DNA of 5,407 bases, taken from Anaerolineales bacterium UBA3001. Its GTDB lineage: Bacteria > Chloroflexota > Anaerolineae > Anaerolineales > UBA11657. Made by a program: the position numbers and the translations under genes. Positions 1-5,407 of the stretch are shown piece by piece; the first letter of the stretch is position 1, and every line of letters begins with the position of its first letter. Where the stretch lies: the NCBI GenBank assembly GCA_002346435.1, contig DDZT01000063.1:465-5871 (forward strand), read 5' to 3'. Under the pieces are notes generated by a model. It saw only the letters and a list, made by a program, of their open reading frames with translations. It ran no database searches and was not told the origin of the DNA.

Positions 1-49
1 GATATGTTGATAATAAGGTTATATTCGATATGTTGATAATAAGGTTATA
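1..49. repeat. Two direct copies of a 23-bp AT-rich sequence
   Basis: Positions 1-23 and 27-49 are identical over 23 bases (each begins GATATGTTGATAATAAGG and ends TTATA), separated by TTC, giving a 26-bp period. The left copy starts at the first base of the window, so more copies could lie further left. The function is unknown. Possibilities are a tandem operator upstream of the promoter, the end of a longer tandem array, or an assembly artefact at a contig end. The identity is seen directly; any role is inference. Confidence 0.85.
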
Positions 50-66
50 ATTGTATTGTTCTTTGA

Positions 67-96
67 TTGACATTATGTGTCCTAATAAAGTATTAT
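67..96 (+). promoter_or_regulatory. Putative sigma70-type promoter of the transporter operon
   Basis: A perfect -35 consensus TTGACA at 67-72 is followed after 18 bp by TATTAT at 91-96, one mismatch from the -10 consensus TATAAT. The stretch just upstream is AT-rich, as an UP element would be. Transcription would start near 103, giving a 5' leader of about 110 nt before the binding-protein gene. The match is strong, but AT-rich DNA yields chance -10 boxes, so this remains a prediction. Confidence 0.6.
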
Positions 97-158
97 TCAC
101 AAAATTATTAATGGGATGGGTGCCTAATCGCGCCGATTCTACTATTGTATATGTGTCA

Positions 159-188
159 TGGTCTAGGGAAAATCTTATATCTAGATCA
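159..188 (+). other. Small hairpin in the 5' leader of the binding-protein gene
   Basis: TGGTCTAG (159-166) can pair with CTAGATCA (181-188): eight pairs including one G-U, around a 14-nt AU-rich loop. It ends 12 nt before the Shine-Dalgarno sequence and has no U-tract, so it is not a terminator and does not hide the ribosome site. It could stabilise the 5' end of the mRNA, or be chance. I recognise no riboswitch. Confidence 0.3.
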
Positions 189-200
189 GTAAAATTTCCG

Positions 201-207
201 AAGGAGG
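201..207 (+). promoter_or_regulatory. Strong ribosome binding site of the substrate-binding protein gene
   Basis: AAGGAGG lies 8 nt before the ATG at 216. It is a near-perfect anti-Shine-Dalgarno match at ideal spacing, which fixes the start codon and predicts high translation, as expected for a binding protein made in excess over its permease. Confidence 0.9.
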
Positions 208-215
208 AATGACAA

Positions 216-2399
216 ATGCTTACAAAACACACTAAAGTTGTGGTGTTTTTGGCGATGACTGCAGTGATTTCTTTGATGATGGTTGCTTGTTCTAGCGACG
301 ATGATTCATCATCTACTCCTGCAGCAGCTCCACAAGCAGCCGCACAAACACAGGGGGCTCCAAGTGCTCAACAGGCACCTGCAGCACCATCTGGTGTTTC
401 AGCCACAGCAGTTCCAGCACCTGCAGCAGCAGTTGCAGCTGCTCCTGCTAAGGCTCCTGCTCAACAGCAAACCGCTGCTCAAGTGATTGCTAGTAAAGAA
501 ACTGCAGCTGGTAAGGTGACTCTTGCAGCACCAAAGGTTATGGCCGCTGTTTCTGGAACCACTTATAACGAAGCTCCTCAATTGGCAGCTTTGGTTGTAG
601 CCGGTTCGTTGCCATCTGTAGATAAAAGATTGCCAGATGAGCCACTTGTAATTACACCCTATAACGAGGTTGGTAAATATGGTGGAACTCTTAACAGGGC
701 TCACAATAGTGCAACAGACTTTTGGAACTTTGGTCGTCTAGACCGAGCTGGAGCAAAATTAGTCCAGTGGAGTATGGATAGTACGGCTATTGAGCCAGCA
801 ATTGCTTCTACTTGGGATCTTTCATCTGATCTAACAACGTATACTTTTACTTTGCGACCTGGTCACAAATGGTCTAATGGAACTGCGTTCACGGCAGATG
901 ACCTTGAGTTTTACAATAATCATACTTTGAATAACGCTACTCTCTGTCCTAATAATACTGCCACAATGAAATCAGCTACTGGTAACACTCCTGAGTTTAC
1001 TAAGATAGATGCAACAACTATTAGTTGGAAATTTGATTCTCCTTATTCCACTTTCTTACCTGCTTTGTCAGCTACTGATACTGTAGGCGGAAGTCCTTGT
1101 AACGAGCATATAATTTCAGGTGAATATATGTCTCAGTTCCATGAGGATACAGCTGATGCAGACGCTTTAGCTGCTATGATGGCAGAAGAGGGTTTTGATA
1201 CTTGGAAAGATCTATTCAATGATCGACAGAACTATCGAATTAAAGGACACAGAGGTCGCCCAACATTGGGTCCATGGTATATGTCTACTCCATGGTCAAC
1301 TGATATAGTCCGTGGTTCTAGAAACCCTTATTTCTATCAGGTTGATACTGCTGGTAACCAGCTTCCATATATGGACGGATTACAGTACAACTTTGCTAGT
1401 GACTCCTCAATTATTACTTTGAAGGCAGTTGCTGGTGAAATTGATATGCAAGGAAGGCACGTTCGAACCCAGGATATTCCTACACTAATGGAAAACAGGG
1501 ATCGTGGTAATTACGATGTTTTCCTATGGCCATATTGTGGAGGAACAGTTGCTAGTGCTTACTTCAACCAGACTTATAAAGGTCCTGAGTCTGTCGTAAC
1601 TACAAATCTCAAATTCCGAGAAGCATTGTCTGTAGCTACTGATCGAGAAGAGATTAACCAGACCGTATACCAAGGCCTGGGAATTGCTGGTCAGTCAGTA
1701 CCACCTTCAACTGTTGGCGGATATCCAGGTGATGACGTTCGCGATTATTTGACTGCATATGACTTAACAGATGCAGTAGCTAGATTGGATGCCTTAGTAG
1801 CCAGTGGTGAACTTGGCGCTAAAGATTCCGACGGTTTCTACACTCTTCCAGACGGTTCACCACTTAAGTTAATCTTGGATGGATTTGATGGATTCGGTTC
1901 TTGGACTCAGGTTCTTGAGCCTCTTGCTCAACAGTGGAAAGAAGCCGGCATTAATGCTGAGCCTTTCCCTGGTCCTCGTCCAATAATTGATGACCGCACC
2001 ACATCTAATGAGATGATGGTTCGTGTGGAGTGGATGGAGACAGCATGTAATACATTTGAGGGACGAGCCCGAACGAATATCGATAACCTGTGGGCTCCTT
2101 TGTGGGTCCGCTGGGTTAAAGGAACTGATGGCGCTGAAGAGCCACCAGAGTGGGCTAAAGAACTTAAAGAGATGCACGAACGTGCTCCTTCCCTAGATGC
2201 CGATGGTCGAAATGCTCTTGAGAAGGAACTCTATACTAAGTGGACTTACAAAATGTTGGACATTGGTATAGTCACTGAAGCTAAACAGCCTTTCGTTGTT
2301 AGCAGGCAGTTGGGCAATGTTCCTCCAGTCGCATTCTTCAACTGGGCTTATAGGACACCTGCACAAGGCAGACCTGCTCAGTGGTACTTCAAAGATTAA
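216..2399 (+). CDS. ABC transporter substrate-binding lipoprotein, SBP_bac_5 (DppA/OppA) family
   Basis: An extracytoplasmic solute receptor of 727 residues that delivers ligand to the permeases encoded next. Residues 1-24 are a lipoprotein signal peptide: K4/K7, a hydrophobic run from about 8 to 24, then the lipobox M-V-A-C with Cys25 as the predicted lipidated residue. The Met at -3 is less usual than Leu. Residues 26-34 are Ser/Asp-rich, followed by an Ala/Pro/Gln-rich linker to about residue 90. The SBP_bac_5 fold follows: YTFTLRPGHKWSNGTAFTADD at about 209-229 is the family signature, NPYFYQVDTAGNQLPYMDG (370-388) marks the long subclass, and LKFREALSVATDREEIN (465-481) matches the conserved second-half block. 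The usual family length is 500-600, and the linker accounts for much of the excess. Cys244, Cys295, Cys441 and Cys611 might form disulphides. ATG 216 is chosen from the strong ribosome site. The family is certain; the ligand (peptide, oligosaccharide or other) is unknown. Confidence 0.95.
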   Translation: MLTKHTKVVVFLAMTAVISLMMVACSSDDDSSSTPAAAPQAAAQTQGAPSAQQAPAAPSGVSATAVPAPAAAVAAAPAKAPAQQQTAAQVIASKETAAGKVTLAAPKVMAAVSGTTYNEAPQLAALVVAGSLPSVDKRLPDEPLVITPYNEVGKYGGTLNRAHNSATDFWNFGRLDRAGAKLVQWSMDSTAIEPAIASTWDLSSDLTTYTFTLRPGHKWSNGTAFTADDLEFYNNHTLNNATLCPNNTATMKSATGNTPEFTKIDATTISWKFDSPYSTFLPALSATDTVGGSPCNEHIISGEYMSQFHEDTADADALAAMMAEEGFDTWKDLFNDRQNYRIKGHRGRPTLGPWYMSTPWSTDIVRGSRNPYFYQVDTAGNQLPYMDGLQYNFASDSSIITLKAVAGEIDMQGRHVRTQDIPTLMENRDRGNYDVFLWPYCGGTVASAYFNQTYKGPESVVTTNLKFREALSVATDREEINQTVYQGLGIAGQSVPPSTVGGYPGDDVRDYLTAYDLTDAVARLDALVASGELGAKDSDGFYTLPDGSPLKLILDGFDGFGSWTQVLEPLAQQWKEAGINAEPFPGPRPIIDDRTTSNEMMVRVEWMETACNTFEGRARTNIDNLWAPLWVRWVKGTDGAEEPPEWAKELKEMHERAPSLDADGRNALEKELYTKWTYKMLDIGIVTEAKQPFVVSRQLGNVPPVAFFNWAYRTPAQGRPAQWYFKD
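306..476 (+). other. Low-complexity Ala/Pro/Gln linker coding segment
   Basis: Codons 31-87 of the binding protein encode almost only Ala, Pro, Gln, Ser, Thr and Val. At DNA level it is repetitive: CCTGCAGCA recurs at 318-326, 378-386 and 420-428, and CTGCAG also occurs nearby at 259 and 502. It is probably a flexible tether between the lipid anchor and the folded receptor. Such simple codon repeats can expand or contract by slippage, so length variation between strains is expected. The same composition produces an unrelated Leu/Gln-rich open frame at 283-486, which I regard as spurious. Confidence 0.8.
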
Positions 2400-2424
2400 T
2401 TATCTTTCTAGTTAGTTAAAACTA

Positions 2425-2464
2425 ATAACTCGCCGGATTCCTGAAAAAGAGTTCGGCGAGTTAT
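2425..2464 (+). terminator. Strong hairpin: intrinsic terminator or attenuator after the binding-protein gene
   Basis: ATAACTCGCCGGATTC (2425-2440) pairs with GAGTTCGGCGAGTTAT (2449-2464): 16 consecutive pairs including two wobbles, with a GC-rich core and an 8-nt loop CTGAAAAA. It starts 25 nt after the TAA stop. The downstream tract (CTTTATATAG) is only moderately U-rich, so termination is probably partial. The flank on the other side is A-rich (TTAAAACTAA), so some activity on the minus strand is possible. Placement between receptor and permease genes fits the known arrangement that keeps receptor mRNA more abundant than permease mRNA. Confidence 0.8.
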
Positions 2465-2465
2465 C

Positions 2466-2494
2466 TTTATATAGAGGTTTAATTAATGTATAAT
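2466..2494 (+). promoter_or_regulatory. Possible secondary promoter for the permease-ATPase part
   Basis: TTTATA (2466-2471, four of six -35 consensus bases) is separated by 17 bp from a perfect TATAAT at 2489-2494, immediately after the terminator hairpin. A start near 2501 would leave a leader of about 38 nt before the permease TTG. This could supply transcription past the hairpin, but the region is so AT-rich that chance is a real alternative. Confidence 0.35.
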
Positions 2495-2525
2495 TCGTAT
2501 GAATTTCATTGAATTGCTAGGCAAC

Positions 2526-2533
2526 GAGTGGGG
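2526..2533 (+). promoter_or_regulatory. Weak ribosome binding site deciding the TTG start of the first permease
   Basis: GAGTGGGG ends 5 nt before the TTG at 2539 and is only a partial match to GGAGG. In this frame the preceding stop is TAG at 2518-2520 and there is no ATG or GTG between it and 2539, so TTG is the best start. The next in-frame ATG (2581) would remove 14 residues of the conserved N-terminus. Confidence 0.55.
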
Positions 2534-2538
2534 TAAAA

Positions 2539-3525
2539 TTGTTACCTTTTATAATTAAAAGATGTTTAATATACATACCGATGCTATTTTTATTTTCAAT
2601 AGTGGCATTTGCAATTATACAGGCTCCCCCAGGAGATTACCTGACAGATTACATTGCTGCTATGCAAGCAGCTGGTGAACATATTAATCAATCAGAAGTA
2701 GAGAGTCTTCGTGAGCGTTATGGACTAGGTGAGCCAATATATGTTCAATATTGGAAATGGTTCTCTGGAGTTCTTACGTGGGATTTGGGTGAATCTTTGG
2801 AATGGCAGCAACCAGTCACTGAATTAGTGAATTCTCGGTTGGCTATGACTGTAACATTGGCATTGTTTACTATTTTATTTGTTTGGACTATGGCGATACC
2901 TATTGGAATAATTTCCGCAGTGAAGCAATACTCTTGGATTGATAATGTTTTTACTACTTTGTCCTATATAGGCGTAGGCACTCCAAACTTTGTTTTGGCA
3001 TTGGTTATTATGTGGTCTGCATTTTATTATTTTGACCTGAGTGTTACTGGGTTATTTTCTAATGACATGGTGGACGCTCCATGGTCGTTTGCAAAGATCA
3101 AAGATCTTTTAGCACATATATGGGTTCCGATGTTGATATTAGGTACTGATGGTACTGCACGAATCACTAGGATTATGCGAGCGAATTTGCTGGATGAGTT
3201 GAATAAACCATATGTTGAAACCGCTCGGGCAAAGGGTTTGTCTGAATTAAAATTGCTGATGAAATATCCTGTGAGACTTGCTATTAATCCATTGGTTAGT
3301 ACAGTTGGCTGGTCTCTACCTCAGCTTTTTTCAGGTAGTTTAATTGTTGCAACTGTTATGAGTCTAAATACTATCGGCCCACTGCTTCTAAGGGCGTTGC
3401 AGTCTCAAGATTTTTATATGGCGGGTTCGATTTTATTTATTTTGACGACATTAACCCTAATTGGAACTTTAGTATCGGATATTTTGTTAGGTTTAATTGA
3501 CCCACGAATTAGATTGGAAGGATAG
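2539..3525 (+). CDS. ABC transporter permease, DppB/OppB family
   Basis: First membrane subunit of the importer, 328 residues, the usual family length. The N-terminus MLPFIIKRCLIYIPMLF matches the family's basic-then-hydrophobic start and supports initiation at TTG 2539. Predicted membrane segments lie at about 9-28, 98-125, 137-165, 190-207, 252-280 and 293-320. Between the first two is the family's external segment, with PGD at 31-33 and YGLGEPIYVQYWKW (61-74) followed by DLGES (82-86). The cytoplasmic EAA coupling loop is YVETARAKGLSELKLLMKYP (225-244), with the conserved Gly at 233; it docks to an ATPase subunit. The C-terminus ends in DPRIR, typical of the family. The gene follows the binding-protein gene after a terminator-bearing gap and stops 4 bp before the second permease. 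Family assignment is secure; substrate is not known. Confidence 0.95.
   Translation: MLPFIIKRCLIYIPMLFLFSIVAFAIIQAPPGDYLTDYIAAMQAAGEHINQSEVESLRERYGLGEPIYVQYWKWFSGVLTWDLGESLEWQQPVTELVNSRLAMTVTLALFTILFVWTMAIPIGIISAVKQYSWIDNVFTTLSYIGVGTPNFVLALVIMWSAFYYFDLSVTGLFSNDMVDAPWSFAKIKDLLAHIWVPMLILGTDGTARITRIMRANLLDELNKPYVETARAKGLSELKLLMKYPVRLAINPLVSTVGWSLPQLFSGSLIVATVMSLNTIGPLLLRALQSQDFYMAGSILFILTTLTLIGTLVSDILLGLIDPRIRLEG
3516..3522 (+). promoter_or_regulatory. Ribosome binding site of the second permease, inside the end of the first
   Basis: GGAAGGA occupies the last codons of the first permease gene, 7 nt before TTG 3530. Together with the 4-bp gap this implies translational coupling and supports the TTG start over any downstream ATG, the first of which (ATG 3647, codon 40) falls inside the first membrane segment. 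Confidence 0.7.
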
Positions 3526-3529
3526 ATAG

Positions 3530-4678
3530 TTGGCCGAAGTTAGTCAAGAAACCGTTCTAAAAGAAATTGAAGAACAGGCTCAAGTTACTTCTCAGAGAAG
3601 ACTGATATGGTTACGCTTTCGTAGACATAGACTAGCGTTTGTGGGAATGTTTATTCTACTTTGTTTTTATTCTGTAGCGATTTTTTCTGAGTTTATCGCT
3701 ACTCAGCATCCTCAAGTAGATTTGGCAGAAAGCGCGTACATTCCTCCTCAAATGATTCAACCTTTTGATGGGATGAAATTTAAACCTTTTGTGTATAGTA
3801 TTCGGACACAACGAAATCCAGAGACGTTCAAGATGGAACATTTCCCGATTAAGGAAGAAAAAAATTATATCGATTTTTTTGTGAGGGATTCCAAACATAC
3901 TTATAAGTTTTTAGGTCTTTTTAAAACAGATCTTCACTTAATGGCCGCTTATGATGGATTTGGTAATCCTGCACGATTTCATCCATGGGGAACTGATAGA
4001 TATGGGAGAGATTTTTGGTCTAGGGTTACATATGGAACCCGTCTATCAATGAGTATTGGATTAATTGGGGTCGCATTAAGTTTATTTTTAGGAATTCTTC
4101 TTGGTGGTATTTCAGGACTAAGAGGTGGTGTTGTGGATTTACTTATCCAACGGCTGATTGAATTCCTTAAGGCTATGCCAACTATTCCATTGTGGTTGGC
4201 TTTATCAGCTGCAATTCCTGTTCATTGGTCAAATGTTCAAGTCTATTTCACGATTACGATTATTCTTAGTATATTGGGATGGACTGATTTGGCACGAGAG
4301 GTTCGAGGTCGTTTTTTGGCTATGAGAGAAGAGGATTTTGTTTTGGCTGCCAGAGCCTATGGGACCAAAGAATTAAATATTATTTTTAGGCATATGGTAC
4401 CTTCATTCGTAAGTCATATAATAGCTATTGCTACACTTTCAGTTCCTGCAATGATCATTGCAGAAACTGCTTTGAGTTTCTTGAATTTGGGATTAAGACC
4501 GCCAAGTATTAGTTGGGGTGTTTTATTATATGAAGCTCAGAATATTTATTCTGTTGCGTCTGCACCATGGTTGCTCCTGCCCGGTATATTAATAATAATT
4601 GTCGTTTTGAGTTTTAATTTCATGGGTGACGGACTACGTGATGCTGCTGATCCATATTCGAATTCTACTGGTTCTTAG
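3530..4678 (+). CDS. ABC transporter permease, DppC/OppC family, with enlarged external loop
   Basis: Second membrane subunit, 382 residues against about 280-310 for classic DppC/OppC. Residues 1-30 are a charged cytoplasmic tail; the first membrane segment is about 35-57. Then comes an external region of roughly 90 residues (58-150), longer than in DppC, ending in the family block HPWGTDRYGRDFWSRVTYG (151-169). Further segments lie at about 173-197, 212-230, 236-253, 295-313 and 345-365. The EAA loop is DFVLAARAYGTKELNIIFRH (269-288), with Gly278, and ETALSFLNLGLRPPSISWG (312-330) and NFMGDGLRDAADP (363-375) are conserved C-terminal motifs. To my knowledge the longer loop, including KFLGLFKTDLHL (126-137), recurs in a subgroup of these permeases, so it is probably a subfamily trait and not an insertion event. 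Start TTG 3530 follows from the ribosome site. Confidence 0.95.
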   Translation: MAEVSQETVLKEIEEQAQVTSQRRLIWLRFRRHRLAFVGMFILLCFYSVAIFSEFIATQHPQVDLAESAYIPPQMIQPFDGMKFKPFVYSIRTQRNPETFKMEHFPIKEEKNYIDFFVRDSKHTYKFLGLFKTDLHLMAAYDGFGNPARFHPWGTDRYGRDFWSRVTYGTRLSMSIGLIGVALSLFLGILLGGISGLRGGVVDLLIQRLIEFLKAMPTIPLWLALSAAIPVHWSNVQVYFTITIILSILGWTDLAREVRGRFLAMREEDFVLAARAYGTKELNIIFRHMVPSFVSHIIAIATLSVPAMIIAETALSFLNLGLRPPSISWGVLLYEAQNIYSVASAPWLLLPGILIIIVVLSFNFMGDGLRDAADPYSNSTGS

Positions 4679-4681
4679 GAG
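4677..4681 (+). promoter_or_regulatory. Ribosome binding site of the ATPase gene, overlapping the permease stop
   Basis: AGGAG overlaps the TAG stop of the second permease. It leaves only 3 nt before ATG 4685 but 6 nt before the adjacent in-frame TTG 4688, so which codon starts the protein is ambiguous. The two choices differ by a single residue. Confidence 0.6.
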
Positions 4682-4684
4682 AAG

Positions 4685-5407
4685 ATGTTGAAACAAACTA
4701 ATTCAAGTAACCAGATTCTTTCTGTAGAAAATTTAAAAGTTCATTTTCCAATTACAGGTGGATTGATTAAAAAAACTCTAGGGCATGTAAGGGCAGTTGA
4801 TGAGGTGTCGTTTGGATTGGCCGCAGGTGAGACGTTGTCATTAGTTGGGGAAAGTGGCTGTGGTAAGACTACTGCTGGAAGAGCTTTGATGCGATTAGTT
4901 GAGCCTACTGACGGTATAGTTGATTATGTAATGAGGGACAATTCTCATATTAATATTCCTAAGGCTAGCAACGATGAATTGGATTTGGTTCGACAAGAGA
5001 TGCAGATAATTTTTCAAGATCCTTTCGCTTCTTTAAATCCTAGGATGACAATTTTTGATATTGTTGCAGATCCTCTAAGAGTAAATGGACTTGCGAGTGG
5101 TTCTGAATTGGAAGATAGAGTTGCTGAGATGATGAGGGTTGTGGGTCTTTCAACTTCCTATATGCGAAGGTATCCTCATGCATTTAGTGGTGGACAAAGG
5201 CAAAGATTGGGAATTGCTAGAACATTGGTGATGAATCCGAGAATGATTATTGCTGATGAGCCTGTTTCTGCTTTGGATGTATCTGTTCAGGCTCAAATTC
5301 TTAATTTAATGCAAGATCTTCAAGAACAACTGAATTTAACATATTTGTTTATCAGCCATGATTTGAGTGTAGTCCAATATATTAGTCACAGGGTAGCTGT
5401 AATGTAT
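4685..5407 (+). CDS. ABC transporter ATP-binding protein, OppF/DppF type (partial, 3' end beyond window)
   Basis: Nucleotide-binding subunit that powers import; I translated 241 codons with no stop before the window edge. The family is usually 310-350 residues, so the last quarter, including the C-terminal oligo_HPY region, is missing. Motifs in order: Walker A GESGCGKT (55-62), Q-loop QDPFASLNPRMT (111-122), ABC signature FSGGQRQR (167-174), Walker B IIADEP (188-193) with catalytic Glu192, D-loop SALD (195-198) and switch His225. All catalytic motifs are intact. The N-terminal VHFPITGG...HVRAVDEVSF and the LNPRMT and RYPHAFSGGQRQR blocks point to OppF/DppF and not OppD/DppD. The stretch 78-103 before the Q-loop is unusual in sequence for the family. 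The gene starts 6 bp after the permease stop, so it is co-transcribed. It would normally pair with a second, OppD-type ATPase, not seen here. Confidence 0.95.
   Translation, partial: MLKQTNSSNQILSVENLKVHFPITGGLIKKTLGHVRAVDEVSFGLAAGETLSLVGESGCGKTTAGRALMRLVEPTDGIVDYVMRDNSHINIPKASNDELDLVRQEMQIIFQDPFASLNPRMTIFDIVADPLRVNGLASGSELEDRVAEMMRVVGLSTSYMRRYPHAFSGGQRQRLGIARTLVMNPRMIIADEPVSALDVSVQAQILNLMQDLQEQLNLTYLFISHDLSVVQYISHRVAVMY

Noticed and set aside
1..49. CRISPR-like array from the two direct repeats
   Set aside because: The spacing is 3 bp with only two copies and no unique spacers of 25-40 bp, so it does not resemble a CRISPR array.
27..51. Promoter made of TTGATA (33-38) and TATAAT (46-51) within the repeat
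   Set aside because: The spacer is only 7 bp, and the TTGATA of the first copy is 33 bp away. Neither spacing is usable, so the TTGACA/TATTAT pair at 67-96 is preferred.
283..486. 67-codon + strand open frame, rich in Leu, Gln and His
   Set aside because: It lies entirely inside the binding-protein gene and is the out-of-frame reading of the Ala/Pro/Gln codon repeats. Its composition is an artefact of that repeat.
399..704. 101-codon minus-strand open frame
   Set aside because: Antisense to the start of the binding-protein gene, with Ser/Cys/Arg-rich sequence typical of reverse-complement shadows and no recognisable domain.
1869..2177. 102-codon minus-strand open frame
   Set aside because: Antisense to a well-conserved part of the binding protein, with no domain and no credible ribosome site considered.
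3656..3898. 80-codon minus-strand open frame
   Set aside because: Antisense to the second permease gene, Lys/Phe/Ile-rich because of AT-rich DNA, no recognisable motif.
1..5407. A novel defence, mobile or biosynthetic system
   Set aside because: Every gene is a recognisable part of one peptide-class ABC importer. No transposase, integrase, nuclease, toxin or biosynthetic enzyme is present, and no inverted repeats flank the region.

Overview
The window holds one transcription unit on the + strand: an oligopeptide/dipeptide-class ABC importer (PepT/Opp/Dpp family). In order it contains a substrate-binding lipoprotein (216-2399), two inner-membrane permease subunits (2539-3525 and 3530-4678), and the first 241 codons of an OppF/DppF-type ATPase (4685 to the window end, open at the 3' edge). 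I see no RNA gene, CRISPR array, transposase, phage gene, toxin or defence gene. All other long open frames lie inside these genes and look like shadows.

Layout. Positions 1-215 are an AT-rich leader with two direct copies of a 23-bp sequence at the very left edge, a good sigma70-like promoter (TTGACA-18 bp-TATTAT), a small 5'UTR hairpin and a strong Shine-Dalgarno site. The binding-protein gene follows. A strong 16-bp hairpin sits in the 139-bp gap after it and probably terminates or attenuates transcription, and a possible secondary promoter lies just beyond. The two permease genes are 4 bp apart and the ATPase gene starts 6 bp after the second permease stop, so these three genes look tightly co-transcribed and translationally coupled. 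Both permease genes appear to start at TTG.

How the parts work together. The lipoprotein is anchored outside the cytoplasmic membrane by a lipidated cysteine and captures a ligand. The two permeases form the heteromeric channel, each with an EAA coupling loop. The ATPase provides one nucleotide-binding subunit. A partner OppD/DppD-type ATPase is normally required and is not between the permease and the OppF-type gene, so it must be downstream, elsewhere or absent. The ligand cannot be deduced: this class carries peptides, but long members also carry oligosaccharides, opines, metal chelates and other solutes.

Organism. Moderately low GC (impression: a little over 40% in the binding protein, mid-30s in parts of the permeases), TTG starts, clear AGGAGG sites, and a very long Ala/Pro/Gln-rich linker after the lipobox suggest an uncultivated bacterium. 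A marine Chloroflexota (SAR202-like) lineage is my best guess, at low confidence and from family resemblance only. Overall this is an ordinary transporter operon; I found no convincing undescribed system.
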